Source: Doris montereyensis (Eukaryota > Mollusca > Gastropoda > Nudibranchia > Dorididae). Taken from it: a stretch of 64,000 bases of DNA. Position numbers and translations under genes: made by a program. Below the pieces are notes generated by a model. The model saw only the letters and a list, made by a program, of their open reading frames with translations. It was not told the DNA's origin and did not search any database. Numbering within the stretch: the stretch's first letter is position 1; every line of letters begins with the position of its first letter. Location of the stretch: contig JAXRKP010000272.1 in NCBI GenBank assembly GCA_037039925.1, positions 152,501 through 216,500 on the forward strand, in the 5' to 3' direction. This document shows positions 45,536 to 55,807 of this stretch, one piece after another.

Positions 45536-46548
45536 CTTTGTTTGATGTCAACCGAATATCCTTTGTTTGATGCCGATTTTACGTGCCTTAAGATGTCGAT
45601 TTTGCACACCTTTGGACGAATACCTTTGGATGTCGATTTTGAATACCTTTAGATGTCAATTTTGCGTGCCTTTAGATGTCGATTTTGAATACCTTTGGAT
45701 GTTGATTTTGCGTACCTTTAGATGTTGATTTTGCATAGATTTGGATGTCGATTTGCATACCTTTGGATGTCGATTTTGCATACCTTTGGATGTCGATTTT
45801 ACATACCTTTGGATGTCGATTTTGCATACCTCTGGATGTCGATTTTGCATGCCTTTGGTGTCAATTTTACATACCTTTGGATGTCGATTTTGCGTGCCTT
45901 TGGATGTCGATATTACATAACTTTGGATGTCGATTTTACATACCTTTGGGTGTCGCATTTGCATATCTTTGAATGTTGATTTTGCATGGCATTGGATGTC
46001 AATTTTGCACACCTTTGGATGTCAATTTTGCATACCTTTGGATGTCAATTTTGCATGAACTTTTGATGTCGATTTTACATACCTTTGGATGCCGATTTTG
46101 CATACCTTTGGATGACGATTTGCATACCTTTGGATTTGGATGCCGATTTTGCATACCTTTGGATGCCGATTTTGCATACCTTTGGATGCCGATTTTGCAT
46201 ACCTTTGGATGTCGATTTTGCATACCTTTGGATGTCGATTTTGTTGTACCTTTGGATGCCGATTTTGCATACCTTTGGATGCCGATTTCGCATTGCTTTG
46301 GATGCCGATTTCGCATACCTTTGGATGCCGATGCCGATTTTGCATACCTTTGGATGCCGATGCCGATTTTGCATACCTTTGGATGCCGATGCCGATTTTG
46401 CATACCTTTGGATGCCGATGCTGATTTTGCATACCTTTGGATGCCGATGCCGATTTTGCATACCTTCGGATGCCGATGCCGATTTTGCATACCTTTGGAT
46501 GCCGATGCCGATTTTGCATACCTTTGGATGTCGATTTTCCTTACCTTT
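45536..46548 (+). repeat. 23-bp satellite, variant 4, ending in a 29-bp form
   Basis: The unit is CTTTGGATGTCGATTTTGCA plus TAC, about 33 copies. From about 46317 a 6-bp GATGCC duplication makes a 29-bp unit (7-8 copies). Three 23-bp units give 69 bp, so all three frames cycle without stops and long frames appear on both strands. They are artefacts. Confidence 0.95.
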
Positions 46549-46900
46549 AAACATGCAACTGTAACGATTTATCGGTTCAAAAGAATGTTGGCGAAGTATT
46601 TACCCGGGCTGTAAATGGCCTTTGTCTGACATTATCGATGCATAATACGGCTTTGTACATGGTACGAGACCCCAATAAATTGCCCTTTGTCGGTTTGCGG
46701 GGTAAATTAGGCATGGGCCCATGTTTGTGTACGCTGGGCTTTTGTGTCAGTGTGTATGTGAGTGGCGTGTATGTATGTGTCTTTGCCAAAGCATACCTAT
46801 GGGTTTGTGTACACTTGGAGATTTGTGTATACTGTGTAATTTATGTGTCATTATATGTTTTATTTTAGCTCAATCCTTCTAGAGTAATCGATGCTAATCT
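46549..46900. other. Unique sequence, nothing recognised
   Basis: GT-rich near 46750. No gene was recognised. Confidence 0.4.
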
Positions 46901-46905
46901 GTCCC

Positions 46906-47082
46906 AGAGAGAGAGAGAGAGGGAGGAGAGACAGAGACAGAGAGAGAGACAGACAGACAGACAGAGAAAGACAGACAGACAGAGAGACAGACAAACAGAC
47001 AGAGACAGACAGACAGACACATAGAGAGACAGACAGATAGAGAGAGAGATAGTGAGTGTGTGTATGAGTGTGTGTGTGTGGA
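46906..47082 (+). repeat. (GA)n/(GACA)n then (GT)n
   Basis: GA and GACA tracts with AGATAG variants to about 47050, then GT to 47081. Confidence 0.9.
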
Positions 47083-47390
47083 CACATAACTACTCTACTT
47101 CGTGCAGCTGTCAGCAACAGAGATAAGAAGTCAGACTCTTTTTACAACCACTTGATGAAGACGTGATTTTAGACACAACCGTCGAAAACAACTTTCTTTG
47201 AAAAGGTTTCTTCGGATTGCGCCATGCCTGTCGTGTTTGCTCTGCTGGTTAGTGCCCTGATTGTCTAAGTCAGAAACATTGGTGTCTGGTGTCACCCCAG
47301 GCACTTTTTCCGGGGAATCAGTCAAGGGCGGGCAGGGTAGGTCAGTATCTTGTTTCCATTGATTTTTTTGAGACCACGTTTTTCTGTTAG
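47083..47390. other. Unique sequence, nothing recognised
   Basis: No array or gene was seen. Confidence 0.4.
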
Positions 47391-47394
47391 TCTT

Positions 47395-47450
47395 GTTTGT
47401 CTTTCTCTTTATTTATTCACCCTGAGATCTATGGTGGGAGGGGTGGGGGG
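47395..47450 (+). mobile_element. Element X fragment
   Basis: TTTATTCACCCTGAGATC then ATGGTGGGAGGGGTGG. Only the middle to 3' part is present, and it runs into a CT microsatellite. Confidence 0.45.
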
Positions 47451-47464
47451 ATATTGACTGGCTC

Positions 47465-47659
<195 letters not shown>

Positions 47660-47672
<13 letters not shown>

Positions 47673-47790
47673 CTATATATATATATATCCCCAATATATC
47701 TATATATATATCTGTCTCTCTATCTCTCTCTCTCTCTCCTATATATATATGCCCCCCATATATATAGATATATATATATATTTAATATAT
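47660..47790. repeat. (AT)n with short CT and C-rich interruptions
   Basis: Three AT blocks separated by CCCCAATATAT, CTGTCTCTCTA and GCCCCCC. The last separator is framed by near-symmetric ATATAT arms. Confidence 0.9.
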
Positions 47791-47829
47791 ATAATATCTT
47801 TAACGCTGTTTCCCTCAATTCACCTGAAA

Positions 47830-47960
47830 TGTGGGGCATTGGCAAGTCATGCTGGTAGGTCCTACTTCTTTCCTTTCCTTTTTCATATTTCAAGTGATAA
47901 GAACAAAAGCACCCCTGAGATCACCGCACAATGCGATGGACCTGGAAAATGTCAATGAAT
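47830..47960 (+). mobile_element. Element X copy
   Basis: GGTAGGTCCTACTTCTTTCC, TTTCCTTTTTCATATTTCAA, CACCCCTGAGATCACCGCAC, ATGGACCTGGAAAATGTCAA. The 22 bp before the GAGATCACC motif differ from other copies. Confidence 0.7.
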
Positions 47961-47974
47961 GAGAAGAACTGCAG

Positions 47975-48305
47975 TAGATGCAGGAATGATATTGGATTTC
48001 AGGTTGATCTTGACTGGCAATGATGGGTTTATGATTGAGAACACATATAGATGCACCCATGATGAATTGGATTTCAGGATTGATTTCTTGACTTGCAATG
48101 ATAAGTTAATTGAGAACACACATAGAATGATGGCATCCACAGATTTATGATTGAGAACAATAGATGCACCCATGATATTGGATTTCAGGATTGATCTTGA
48201 CTGGTGAATGATGGGTTTATGATTGAGAACACACATAGATGCATGCACCCATGGCATTGGATTTCCAGGATTGACCTTGACTGGTGAATGAGTTATGATT
48301 TTGAA
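47975..48305 (+). repeat. ~75-bp tandem repeat, ~4.5 copies
   Basis: The unit contains ATTGGATTTCAGGATTGATC, TTGACTGGTGAATGATGGGT, TTATGATTGAGAACACACAT and AGATGCACCCATGAT. It starts 15 bp after an Element X 3' end whose last phrase is AATGTCAATGAATGA. Confidence 0.9.
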
Positions 48306-48334
48306 TACAGTCTTAGGTTGACTTCCTGCCGCGA

Positions 48335-48525
48335 AAATATCATGGAACGGCCTAGTGGTTTCCGTTAATTGGTACTATGACGAGCCTGGGGAGTAAACAC
48401 CCTACGATAGCTAGCTTTTTTTATCCAGCAGGTGTTGCTTTATCACCTCCTTTGCTTTACGCTATAGAAACCTGGATGGGCTCCGACTGTAAGCCGTTAA
48501 AAACATTGAAGGGATTTTATTATTA
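48335..48525 (+). mobile_element. SINE-C copy, degraded, tail preserved
   Basis: ACGGCCTAGTGGTTTCCG is a head remnant. The tail TTACGCTATAGAAACCTGGA and GGGCTCCGACTGTAAGCCGT matches SINE-C copies at 42390 and 51600. It ends in TTTTATTATTATT. Confidence 0.6.
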
Positions 48526-48529
48526 TTTC

Positions 48530-48600
48530 AGTAAGGAGAGAGAGAGGGGGTAGGGAGGGAGGGATTGGGGAATTGGGGAAATTGGAGAGAGAGAGAGGAC
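48530..48600 (+). repeat. GA-rich low-complexity tract
   Basis: GAGAGAGGGGG and GGGGAATTGGGGAAATTGG segments. Confidence 0.7.
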
Positions 48601-49090
48601 AGGGGATGAAGTGAATCTTCAATCTTTTTAGGTAAGTGATGTCAATACAGTAAAAAGTGTTTAGAATATAGATAGTATGTTTATATTCAACTGATTTGTG
48701 AACATCTATAAGCATGTCAACTGTAAACAGTAATACTGTCCTAAACAAATTTCCATTCATGAACAAAGGGATCATCTTTGTTTTGTTTTCAACAGACTTT
48801 TCTCTTATTGTTATGATTTTGTGTGTTTTGTTTTTGTGTACTTGTTTTGTGGGTTGGGTTTTGTTTCTTTTTTCTTTTATAAATGTTGTTTTGACTTATT
48901 TATAAGACCAGAAAAGTTTGGGCTGATTCTTTTGTCCAAACTGTTTTGACCCACCCCTCAATAGTAGGCATACCGTGCAGACCGGCAGGGTTGTCGGTCG
49001 GGTCTTGTCTTGTGGTGGTCGTGGTTCGTGGCTCTGCTTTGATCGCGTCGATTTGTGGTCGATATTAAATAGTGCTTCGATCTCCCACCG

Positions 49091-49128
<38 letters not shown>

Positions 49129-49522
49129 TGTGTGTGTAAGTAGAGTCATTGGATTAATCTTGGCCTGGATCATCGATCGGCTCGCTTGCTTCTTCTAAAG
49201 CTATAAATAGAGCTCAGTGGTGTTTGCCTTTGAAAGAAAATTATTTTTTCTTTCGTTTTTATTGAGTATTCAGCATTATATTTCATGAGTGTTTCTTTGA
49301 AATCGCCAATAGGGTGCTGTGCTGTGCCCAGGCTAGTGGTTAGAGAAGAATAACGATCATGAAAAGTTTTGTCTCCCCTTCTTCGAGAGTAATACAACTA
49401 TTATTTCCTATTAATCAGCTTTCGATTTAGCTGTTGGCTTGATTTTAAGTTGAGTGGATCGTGTTTAGCCTCCTAGAGTGTTCTTCTTTCTTCTCCTTTG
49501 TTGAGAGGTTTTTTTTCTTACT
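48601..49522. other. Unique sequence with (GT)n
   Basis: (GT)n at 49095-49136. No gene was recognised. Confidence 0.45.
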
Positions 49523-49675
49523 TGATTTGTTGTTGATGCGTCTTTTCTCACTTTTTTTTCAAGTCTTTGCTGGTGGTTTTTACCCAGTTTGTTGCTGCGT
49601 CTTTCCTCCACTTACTTTCAAAGTCGTTGCTGGTAGTTTTTACACAATTTGTTGATTCAGCTTCCTTCTTACCTT
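49523..49675 (+). repeat. ~65-bp duplication, ~2.4 copies
   Basis: AAGTCTTTGCTGGTGGTTTT and AAGTCGTTGCTGGTAGTTTT recur 62-65 bp apart, flanked by TTGTTGNTGCGTCTTTYCTC. Confidence 0.75.
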
Positions 49676-49749
49676 TCTCGTAAAGATGTTAGGATTTTCT
49701 TCTTCTTTTCTTTTGGAAACAGTGTAGTATATGAAAGCTTACTCCTAAT

Positions 49750-49890
49750 CTTGGGTGGGTGGTAGGTCTTACTTCTTTCCTTCATCTTTTTTACTTCTCC
49801 TCTGCATCTTGTTATTTCCTCTACTCTTTATTCCCCCTGAGATCACTGCAAATGGTGGACGGCGGTAGAGGAATTTCAAATAAACAAAAA
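49750..49890 (+). mobile_element. Element X copy
   Basis: GGGTGGTAGGTCTTACTTCT, TGCATCTTGTTATTTCCTCT, CCCTGAGATCACTGCAAATG, GTGGACGGCGGTAGAGGAAT, TTCAAATAAACAAAAAC. Complete. Confidence 0.8.
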
Positions 49891-50790
49891 CAAAACTATT
49901 CTTTGCTCGTGTTTTTGTTTTTGTTTGTTTTTTCTTTTGGTTTGGTTTGGTGTTTTTTGTTCTTTGTTCCTTCTGTTTGTTTTGTTTTTGTGCTTTGTGT
50001 ACGGATTCAGCGATCCTCTAGTCTTTCTTTGAGAATACTTTGTCACGTCTTTATCCAGCTACAAAGTCTTTGCAGGTCGCGTTTGCATAGTACATGTTCA
50101 TGTATACGGATTCGATGCTACTTAGTCTTTCTGGTACAGTCAACTTCATCGTCTTACATATTAGACTTCATAGAACATCTTGCCCGACCGACTTTCTTCC
50201 TGGTCCTTTGCGGCTCTGTGACTCCCAGTCAGTTTGATTTTGATTTTACCCACACTCCCCCACTACCCGTGATTTCGGGATTTTGGAAGGGTTATTTTTT
50301 GTGTACATGTTGCTCCTGACTGCCCTGTGACCAGCGAATAGAGTTCTTAAACTTCACTGTTGTTGTGTTCTACCACCCAAGTGGTGTCGGTGTCTCATGA
50401 CTGGTGCTCATATTTTATCGTCCTTCTCCTTGAATAAGTGAGGTTGTCTGTGTCGATCTTTCACTCTGTCTGAATGGGCTGTCAAGCAAAACCAGTGACC
50501 TCAGCATCGATCCCCATCTTGTTCTTCTTCTTCTTTTCCTTTTTCTTTATCCCCATGTTTCCTTTTCAAAGGAAAAGCTCCCTGTAAATCTTGCCCCTTA
50601 ACTATTCCGTTCTCTTATTTCATTGCTACGTTGTGCACAACGTCTTTACACTATACAACGTGTCCACAAACACACACACACACACACACACACATTATGT
50701 AATGTGCATCTTGGCGGATTGCCACCAAGTCTTTGGTGTCAGGAATTTGTCTCATGTTGTGGTCCTATTTAATCTTTTCCTAAAAACAGG
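49891..50790. other. Unique T-rich sequence
   Basis: A TTTTTGTTTG-rich stretch to 49995 and (CA)n at 50669-50693. No gene was recognised. The 186-codon frame spanning 49759-50319 begins inside Element X and has no recognisable domain. Confidence 0.4.
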
Positions 50791-50794
50791 GTAA

Positions 50795-50965
50795 ATATCA
50801 CTCTTTCACTTTATTTCATCTTGTGATGACGCATAAACAATAAACTTTATTTCATCTTTCTGTTTTCTGGGATTTGTCATCTTGCTGTTCCCTCTAAAGA
50901 AACGGGGTAAATTTCACTCTTTCACTTTATTTCATCGTTCCCTCTAAAATAAATTTCACCGAGTG
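50795..50965 (+). mobile_element. Element X rearranged fragments
   Basis: GGGTAAATATCACTCTTTCA, CATCTTGCTGTTCCCTCT, AACGGGGTAAATTTCACTCT and TCTAAAATAAATTTCACC are family landmarks in duplicated and shuffled order. Confidence 0.5.
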
Positions 50966-51196
50966 TATTCGTAGTTATCATGGTAATCAGTATGCACACC
51001 AAGTAGAGATCAAATATTATGGTGAGCGCTGGAGATGAAGGGAACGCTGGTTGACTGGTCTAAGGCCTACACCTATGCAAGCAGAGGAGGTGGGGGGGGG
51101 GAGGGTGTTCATGAAGCGAAGACACTTGGGGTGGGGGTAGGAATATTCTTAAGTCATGTCCGATGGTGGAGGATGATTGGATCGATTCATTCATTG

Positions 51197-51237
51197 AAAT
51201 TCGTCTCGTCCACCATATGCGGTGATCTCGAAGTGTG
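51197..51237 (-). mobile_element. Element X fragment, minus strand
   Basis: GAAATTCGTCTCGTCCACCA and TATGCGGTGATCTCGAAG are the reverse complement of the 3' half. It is the only minus-strand copy I found. Confidence 0.5.
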
Positions 51238-51364
51238 GGTTTTTGGGCTTGTTAGAGTCATATTATATGCCTTATTTACCGATATGGCAAAGCATGACTT
51301 CCTGACTTCATCCGTGTCAAGCACTCACTCTACTCTTCATATCATGAAAGCACTATTCCAATAA

Positions 51365-51665
51365 TGGTGTGGCATCGGTGGCCCAGGGGTTACGTTGCCG
51401 TATTTGAGACCATTAGGTCCTGTGTTCGAATCCAAGCAATGCTAGGTCCGACATTGTGTCCTTTTTGTTGGAAAGAGAGGAAGGATTCATTAGTTTCCTA
51501 CTCGACCCAAGTGGACACTAGCAACAGGTTAGGGAGTGCAAACTCTACGACAGACGTTGCGTTCCGTCCAGGAAACGATTTTTATCACGCGTTCCGCTTA
51601 ACGCTGAGAAACCGGGATAATCTCCGGCTCTATGGGCCGTAAGAGATTTGAAAGGAACTTTACTG
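51365..51665 (+). mobile_element. SINE-C copy
   Basis: The head has GGTGGCCCAGGGGTTACG and B-box GTGTTCGAATCCAAGC. The body has TCCGACATTGTGTCC and the tail TTCCGCTTAACGCTGAGAAA, CCGGGATAATCTCCGGCTCT, GGGCCGTAAGAGAT. The middle differs from the 42158 copy, which may reflect decay. Confidence 0.75.
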
Positions 51666-51924
51666 TGCTTTTATATAATAGACAAATTGGTGTTTGCGTT
51701 GTGGGTGTGGATAGGTAGTGGGTGAAGGCGGGCAAGTGGGTGGGTGGGTGGGCGTGACGAGGCAGAGAAGAGCAAATACATGATAGACAAATAACCCCAA
51801 AAACAAAACAAAGAAAACAAAACAAAAACTCAAAAAAACCCAACCCAATCTGAACCTATTGTGCTAATCGGTGCGTGTCGAAAATGCTGATGTCGATTAA
51901 TATGTCACATATCTATCGGACGGT

Positions 51925-52040
51925 TATAGGGTTCTGCCGGTAGATTTTACTTCGTTCCTGTTACTTGGTCACATGTCTTTTATCTGGTTGTCTCCTTTGA
52001 ATGCACCTGCGATCGCCGGATTTCCTGGATGGGGTAATTT
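51925..52040 (+). mobile_element. Element X copy
   Basis: GGGTTCTGCCGGTAGATTTT, CTTTTATCTGGTTGTCTCCT, TTGAATGCACCTGCGATCGC, GGATGGGGTAATTTGCGG. Diverged; it leads straight into the 42-bp array. Confidence 0.55.
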
Positions 52041-52049
52041 GCGGTGAAG

Positions 52050-52600
52050 TGGTGCGTTTTAGAAACGCTAAGTGTGTGCCGCTTGGTGTAGTGGTGCGTT
52101 TTAGAAACGCTAAGTGTGTGCTGCTTGGTGTAGTGGTGCGTTTTAGAAAAACGCTGAAACGCTGTGTGCCGCTTGGTGTAGTGGTGCGTTTTTGAAACGC
52201 TAAGTGTGTGTGCCGCTTGGTGTAGTGGTGCGTTTTGAAACGCTAAGTGTGTGCCGCTTGGTGTAGTGGTGCGTTTTTGAAACGCTAAGTGTGTGCCGTC
52301 TTGGCGTAGTGGTGCGTTTTTGAAACGCTAAGTGTGTGTGCTTGGTGTAGTGGTGCGTTTTAGAAACGCTAAATGTACGCCGCTTGGTGTAGTGGTGCGT
52401 TTTGAAACGCTAAATGTACGCCGCTTGGTGTAGTGGTGCGTTTTAGAAACGCTATGAGTGCGTCAATAATGAAACGACGTACCATGAAAGAAGAGAGAGA
52501 CAGAAACGTGTGCGCCGCTTGGTGTAGTGGTGCGTTTTAGAAACGCTAAGTGTGTGCCGCTTGGTGTACTGGTGCGTTTTAGAAACGCTAATGTGTGCCC
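52050..52600 (+). repeat. 42-bp hairpin satellite, ~13 copies
   Basis: The unit contains GGTGCGTTTTAGAAACGCTA, AGTGTGTGCCGCTTGGTGTA and GT. GCGTTT and AAACGC form a 6-bp inverted repeat around a 2-3-base loop in nearly every unit. A ~50-bp insert at 52461-52510 interrupts it. Confidence 0.95.
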
Positions 52601-52612
52601 GCAGTGAGCATG

Positions 52613-52800
52613 GAAGGTTGGCGGGCGCTTCTGGTAGGACTACGCTTTTCCTTTCACTCTTTGACCGTGTGACTTTCATCTTGCTGTGTGGACGGCTGGC
52701 GAGGCGCTATGCTGGCAGGGTCTTCTTCTTTCCTTACCCTCTGTCATTGCTATTTTCTCTTCAGTTATTATTCGTCCCTCGTAGTGGAAGTGGACCATGC
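52613..52800 (+). mobile_element. Element X, partly duplicated copy
   Basis: Two 5' ends are present: GTTGGCGGGCGCTTCTGGTA and GCTGGCGAGGCGCTATGCTG. One middle-to-3' part follows (TTATTCGTCCCTCGTAGTGG). It looks like one copy next to or inside another. Confidence 0.55.
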
Positions 52801-52911
52801 CTTCACCTTGTCGTCACCGGGTGAGAGCGGATGTGGCTTATTGGCTCTTGCCGAGAATATCATTGTGCAATGAGGGCATTAAGTAAGCCTGGAATCACCA
52901 CCGTCACTGAA

Positions 52912-52992
52912 ACAAACATCTTTTGCTGTATCTCTTAATTCCCCTGAGATGCCCCGGTGTGGTGGGCTGGGTAATTTCAAGGAACAAAAATC
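52912..52992 (+). mobile_element. Element X 3' part
   Basis: TTGCTGTATCTCTTAATTCC, CCTGAGATGCCCCGGTGTGG, GGCTGGGTAATTTCAAGGAA. Confidence 0.6.
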
Positions 52993-53031
52993 CAGTAACG
53001 AGATTTAGTCTTGTTTTCCTCATTTATATGA

Positions 53032-53108
53032 GCGGTTGGCTGGCGCTACTTACTGGTAGGTCCTGTATTTTTCCTGTCACTCTTTCACTCTTTCACTTAT
53101 CTTAGCGA
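53032..53108 (+). mobile_element. Element X 5' part
   Basis: GGTTGGCTGGCGCTACTTAC, TGGTAGGTCCTGTATTTTTC, then a duplicated CACTCTTTCACTCTTTCACT. The 3' part is missing. Confidence 0.6.
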
Positions 53109-53595
53109 CCGAACCGGCTAGTCAGAAGAATCACGGCGCCAGGGAGCTAATGAGGATGTTGACTGATGTCCCTGAAAATCCACTGCCTCCGCCGAAGCGG
53201 TGATTTACTCTCCCTTCTTCCTCTTCTTCTTCAAAGTGGGACATGCTGTCGTTTGTGCTCCGATAGTGCCCTTGACACGGCGACGAAATCGCGTACGGCC
53301 TCAGCAGGCTTCGAGGTCGGTCAGTTGTGGGTCCTGCGGCTAAATTCTTCGGCGATCGGGTGAACCCGATTGTTGGGTTGCATTGGGTCTGCTCTCCCAA
53401 TACTCTCTCGATGTTTAGTGGGTGGTGGGGCTTAAGATGAACTTTTGTCTTTGGTGTTTCTTCCACACCTTCCCACACATGCGTAGTCAGTCTCTTCCTG
53501 GTTTGAGTAAACAGAAGGGGGTCATACACAAAATTGCTGGGGCTGTGGATTGAACACTTGGCCAGCCATGGCTTTCGAATCAGCGTCGTCGTGAT
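53109..53595. other. Unique sequence, nothing recognised
   Basis: A minus frame of 163 codons spans 53131-53622 and is one of the longest frames outside arrays. It starts inside the following SINE, contains low-complexity EEEEEGR from (TTC)n, and shows no family resemblance, so I do not call it a gene. Confidence 0.35.
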
Positions 53596-53601
53596 TTGGG
53601 G

Positions 53602-53790
53602 CATTTGGAAGTCCAGAGGCAAGGTGGCGGTCTCTCAACCCAAAGATCGGGGGTTCAAGCCCCTGTCGGTAGTTGAGACATTTTCTCCCAGCTTTTTTTT
53701 CGAGCACAATTTACTTTCCTGGTACCGATAGGTGGATTGTAAACCTAGTCCCATCGATGACGGATTAAAAAGGAGGTCCCGTGTGCAGAT
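53602..53790 (+). mobile_element. SINE-A copy, 3' truncated
   Basis: The head has GTCCAGAGGCAAGGTGGC and B-box GGGGGTTCAAGCCCC. The core begins GGTACCGATAGGTGGATTG and CCTAGTCCCATCGATGACGG, and stops after GGTCCCGTGTGCAGAT. Confidence 0.85.
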
Positions 53791-54310
53791 TTCAACTATC
53801 TTTCTTCTTTAATTCGAACGGAGATCACTGTCTAACCTGAACGAAATACACTCCGGCCATATCGAACCTTGTTATATCATGTCATTGTGAAGGGGCACTC
53901 CCTGATCCTGTAGATATCGACTGGTTTAGTGGAGGTTTTGTTTTAACAGTAAAATATCAAGCTATAGCTAAAACGATGAGTAAGGTGTTTTTTTCATAGG
54001 GCTTTTTTTGACATTACGTGTCTTGTAATGATATGAAATTGAGTCGGTTTTATTTTTTTTAAGTTGGGGGTGTGGGTAGTTAGCCTAGTTGTAGGGAGGA
54101 TTGATGTCCTGGTAAATGCATACAAGGGCAAAGAGAATTAAAAGGTCAACCGCTGGTATGCTTGTTTGGTCATTGAAACGGCTCGGTTAAATGATCGCCT
54201 TGCAAATAGTAGTTGAACGTAGTTATATGACATTGTTGTAGTGTGTATTGCGTCTGGTGCTTTAGGGGAGAATGTGTACTTGTATTGTGTGTATACGTGT
54301 TTGTGTGTGT
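53791..54310. other. Unique sequence, nothing recognised
   Basis: No array or gene was seen. Confidence 0.4.
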
Positions 54311-54311
54311 C

Positions 54312-54436
<125 letters not shown>

Positions 54437-54579
54437 CACAGAGTTACTTTCTCGTGTCCAGCATGTGATATTTCATTACGGCTAGATCTTGTTTTACACT
54501 ATGTATCATATACATAAATTATGATATACCGTGCGTTATATAATATATTATATGTATTTGTAATATACATATGATGATA

Positions 54580-54646
<67 letters not shown>
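54580..54646. repeat. (AT)n microsatellite
   Basis: About 65 bp of AT dinucleotide in an AT-rich region starting near 54500. Confidence 0.95.
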
Positions 54647-54649
<3 letters not shown>

Positions 54650-54829
54650 CGTATAGAATACGTGTACTATTTTAGCAAGAGGAATCTACGCAATAGGCAG
54701 TGTTATGACCACCTCAAGTGGTTAATCCGTTAATGCTATGTAAGCGGACTAACGAGTGCGGTTTCTATCACTTGCACTCAGGTCTCTAGCAGTTCGACTC
54801 GCCGCCAGTCTCGGCTTGTTGACGTGGTG

Positions 54830-54830
54830 T

Positions 54831-54866
<36 letters not shown>

Positions 54867-54882
54867 GTGTGTGTGTGTGTGC
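54830..54882 (+). repeat. (GT)n microsatellite
   Basis: GT run with one AAGT interruption. Confidence 0.95.
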
Positions 54883-55017
54883 AGTTGTGGAGATCAAATC
54901 CAATTAAGAGTAAGTACAACAGATCAGGATGAATGCAACGGGGTCGGGGGGGGGCATTACTGGTGCTACCTTTCCAACACTTGGTAGTCTTCAAACGTTT
55001 TCAATTCGCTGTATTTG

Positions 55018-55510
55018 CACTTGGTGGGTGCAGTTGGTAGGGTCTACCTCTTTCCTTCTATACGCACGCTTGGTCCGTGCTGTAGCTGTTATATCACCTT
55101 ATCTCTCTCTTCTTTCAATGTGTTCTTAAGCCTCTCTCAATTCATTCCAAGGGCACATTTTCTTTATTTGATTTACCCACATCCACAACTAAGGTGATCT
55201 CGGGGTTTTCGGTAGGATTTTTTTCCAACCCGACCGCCCTGTAAACAGCCAAGGGATCTTTAACGTGCACAGAATGTTGGGATCTGTACACGGGACCTCC
55301 TTTTTATCGTCCGTCTCTGATGGGAATAGGTGTCGATCCACCTACCTGGACCGGGAGGGGGTACATTTTGCTCGAAAACCACGATAAAATGTTTCAATTG
55401 AACCCACTACCTCTTGGTTGAGAGGCCGATGCCTTGCCTCTGGACTACCGAGTCCCTCCAAGGTCACATTGAATTATGGACAGGGTAGATTCCAACCAAT
55501 CATCCAAATT
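55018..55510 (+). mobile_element. Element X copy split by a SINE-A insertion
   Basis: The 5' part is 55018-55159 (TTGGTGGGTGCAGTTGGTAG, GTCTACCTCTTTCC, CTCTCAATTCATTCC). The 3' part is 55457-55510 (ATTATGGACAGGGTAGATTC). The minus-strand SINE-A lies between them with a duplicated target, so this Element X copy predates the insertion. Confidence 0.75.
55160..55456 (-). mobile_element. Full-length SINE-A with 14-bp target-site duplication
   Basis: Read on the minus strand: head GGGACTCGGTAGTCCAGAGG, B-box region AGTGGGTTCAATTG (mutated), linker, core (GTAGGTGGATCGACACCTAT, GAGACGGACGATAAAAAGGA, GTGCACGTTAAAGATCCC, TTGGCTGTTTACAGGGCGGT) and tail TTGTGGATGTGGGTAAATCA ending AATAAAGAAA. TCCAAGGGCACATT at 55146-55159 and TCCAAGGTCACATT at 55457-55470 flank it as a duplication with one mismatch. 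Confidence 0.92.
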
Positions 55511-55539
55511 AAACCAAAATAAATTTTTTTGTGCGGGGC

Positions 55540-55665
55540 TGCAGGTAGGTCCTATTTCTTTCTTTTCTTCCTTCACTTGTTTGTCATCGTTTTGATGTGT
55601 CCTCTTAATTCACCACGAGAGTGAGATCACCGCAATGGTGGACGGGCTTAATTTCAATTTCATTT
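55540..55665 (+). mobile_element. Element X copy
   Basis: GCTGCAGGTAGGTCCTATTT, TCTTTTCTTCCTTCACTTG, GATGTGTCCTCTTAATTCAC, GAGATCACCGCAATGGTGGA, CGGGCTTAATTTCAATTTC. Complete and well preserved. Confidence 0.85.
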
Positions 55666-55674
55666 CTTTGTTAC

Positions 55675-55785
55675 TTTTGTGTGTTTATTTATCTGTTGTC
55701 TTGCTGCACTCCCTGCATTCACAGTGAGATCACTGCATTCGATGACGTCGGTAGACTTCGAACCAATCAAATGAATGAATTACCC
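55675..55785 (+). mobile_element. Element X 3' part
   Basis: GTTGTCTTGCTGCACTCCCT, CATTCACAGTGAGATCACTG, then GTAGACTTCGAACCAATCAA. Directly follows the preceding copy in the same orientation. Confidence 0.5.
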
Positions 55786-55807
55786 TGCCGGATGGTGCCT
55801 GTATGTC

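Noticed and set aside
45656..46614. Several 118-213-codon frames (CRFCIPLDADFAYLWMP and KVCKIGIQRYAKSAS types)
   Set aside because: The 23-bp unit cycles through all frames every 69 bp without a stop, so long frames appear on both strands. Array artefact.
49759..50319. 186-codon hydrophobic frame
   Set aside because: It begins in Element X and continues into T-rich sequence. Phe/Leu/Val richness follows from base composition, and there is no coherent set of membrane segments.
53131..53622. 163-codon minus-strand frame outside arrays
   Set aside because: It starts inside SINE-A sequence, contains a poly-Glu run from a TTC tract, and shows no recognisable domain. It is most likely chance.
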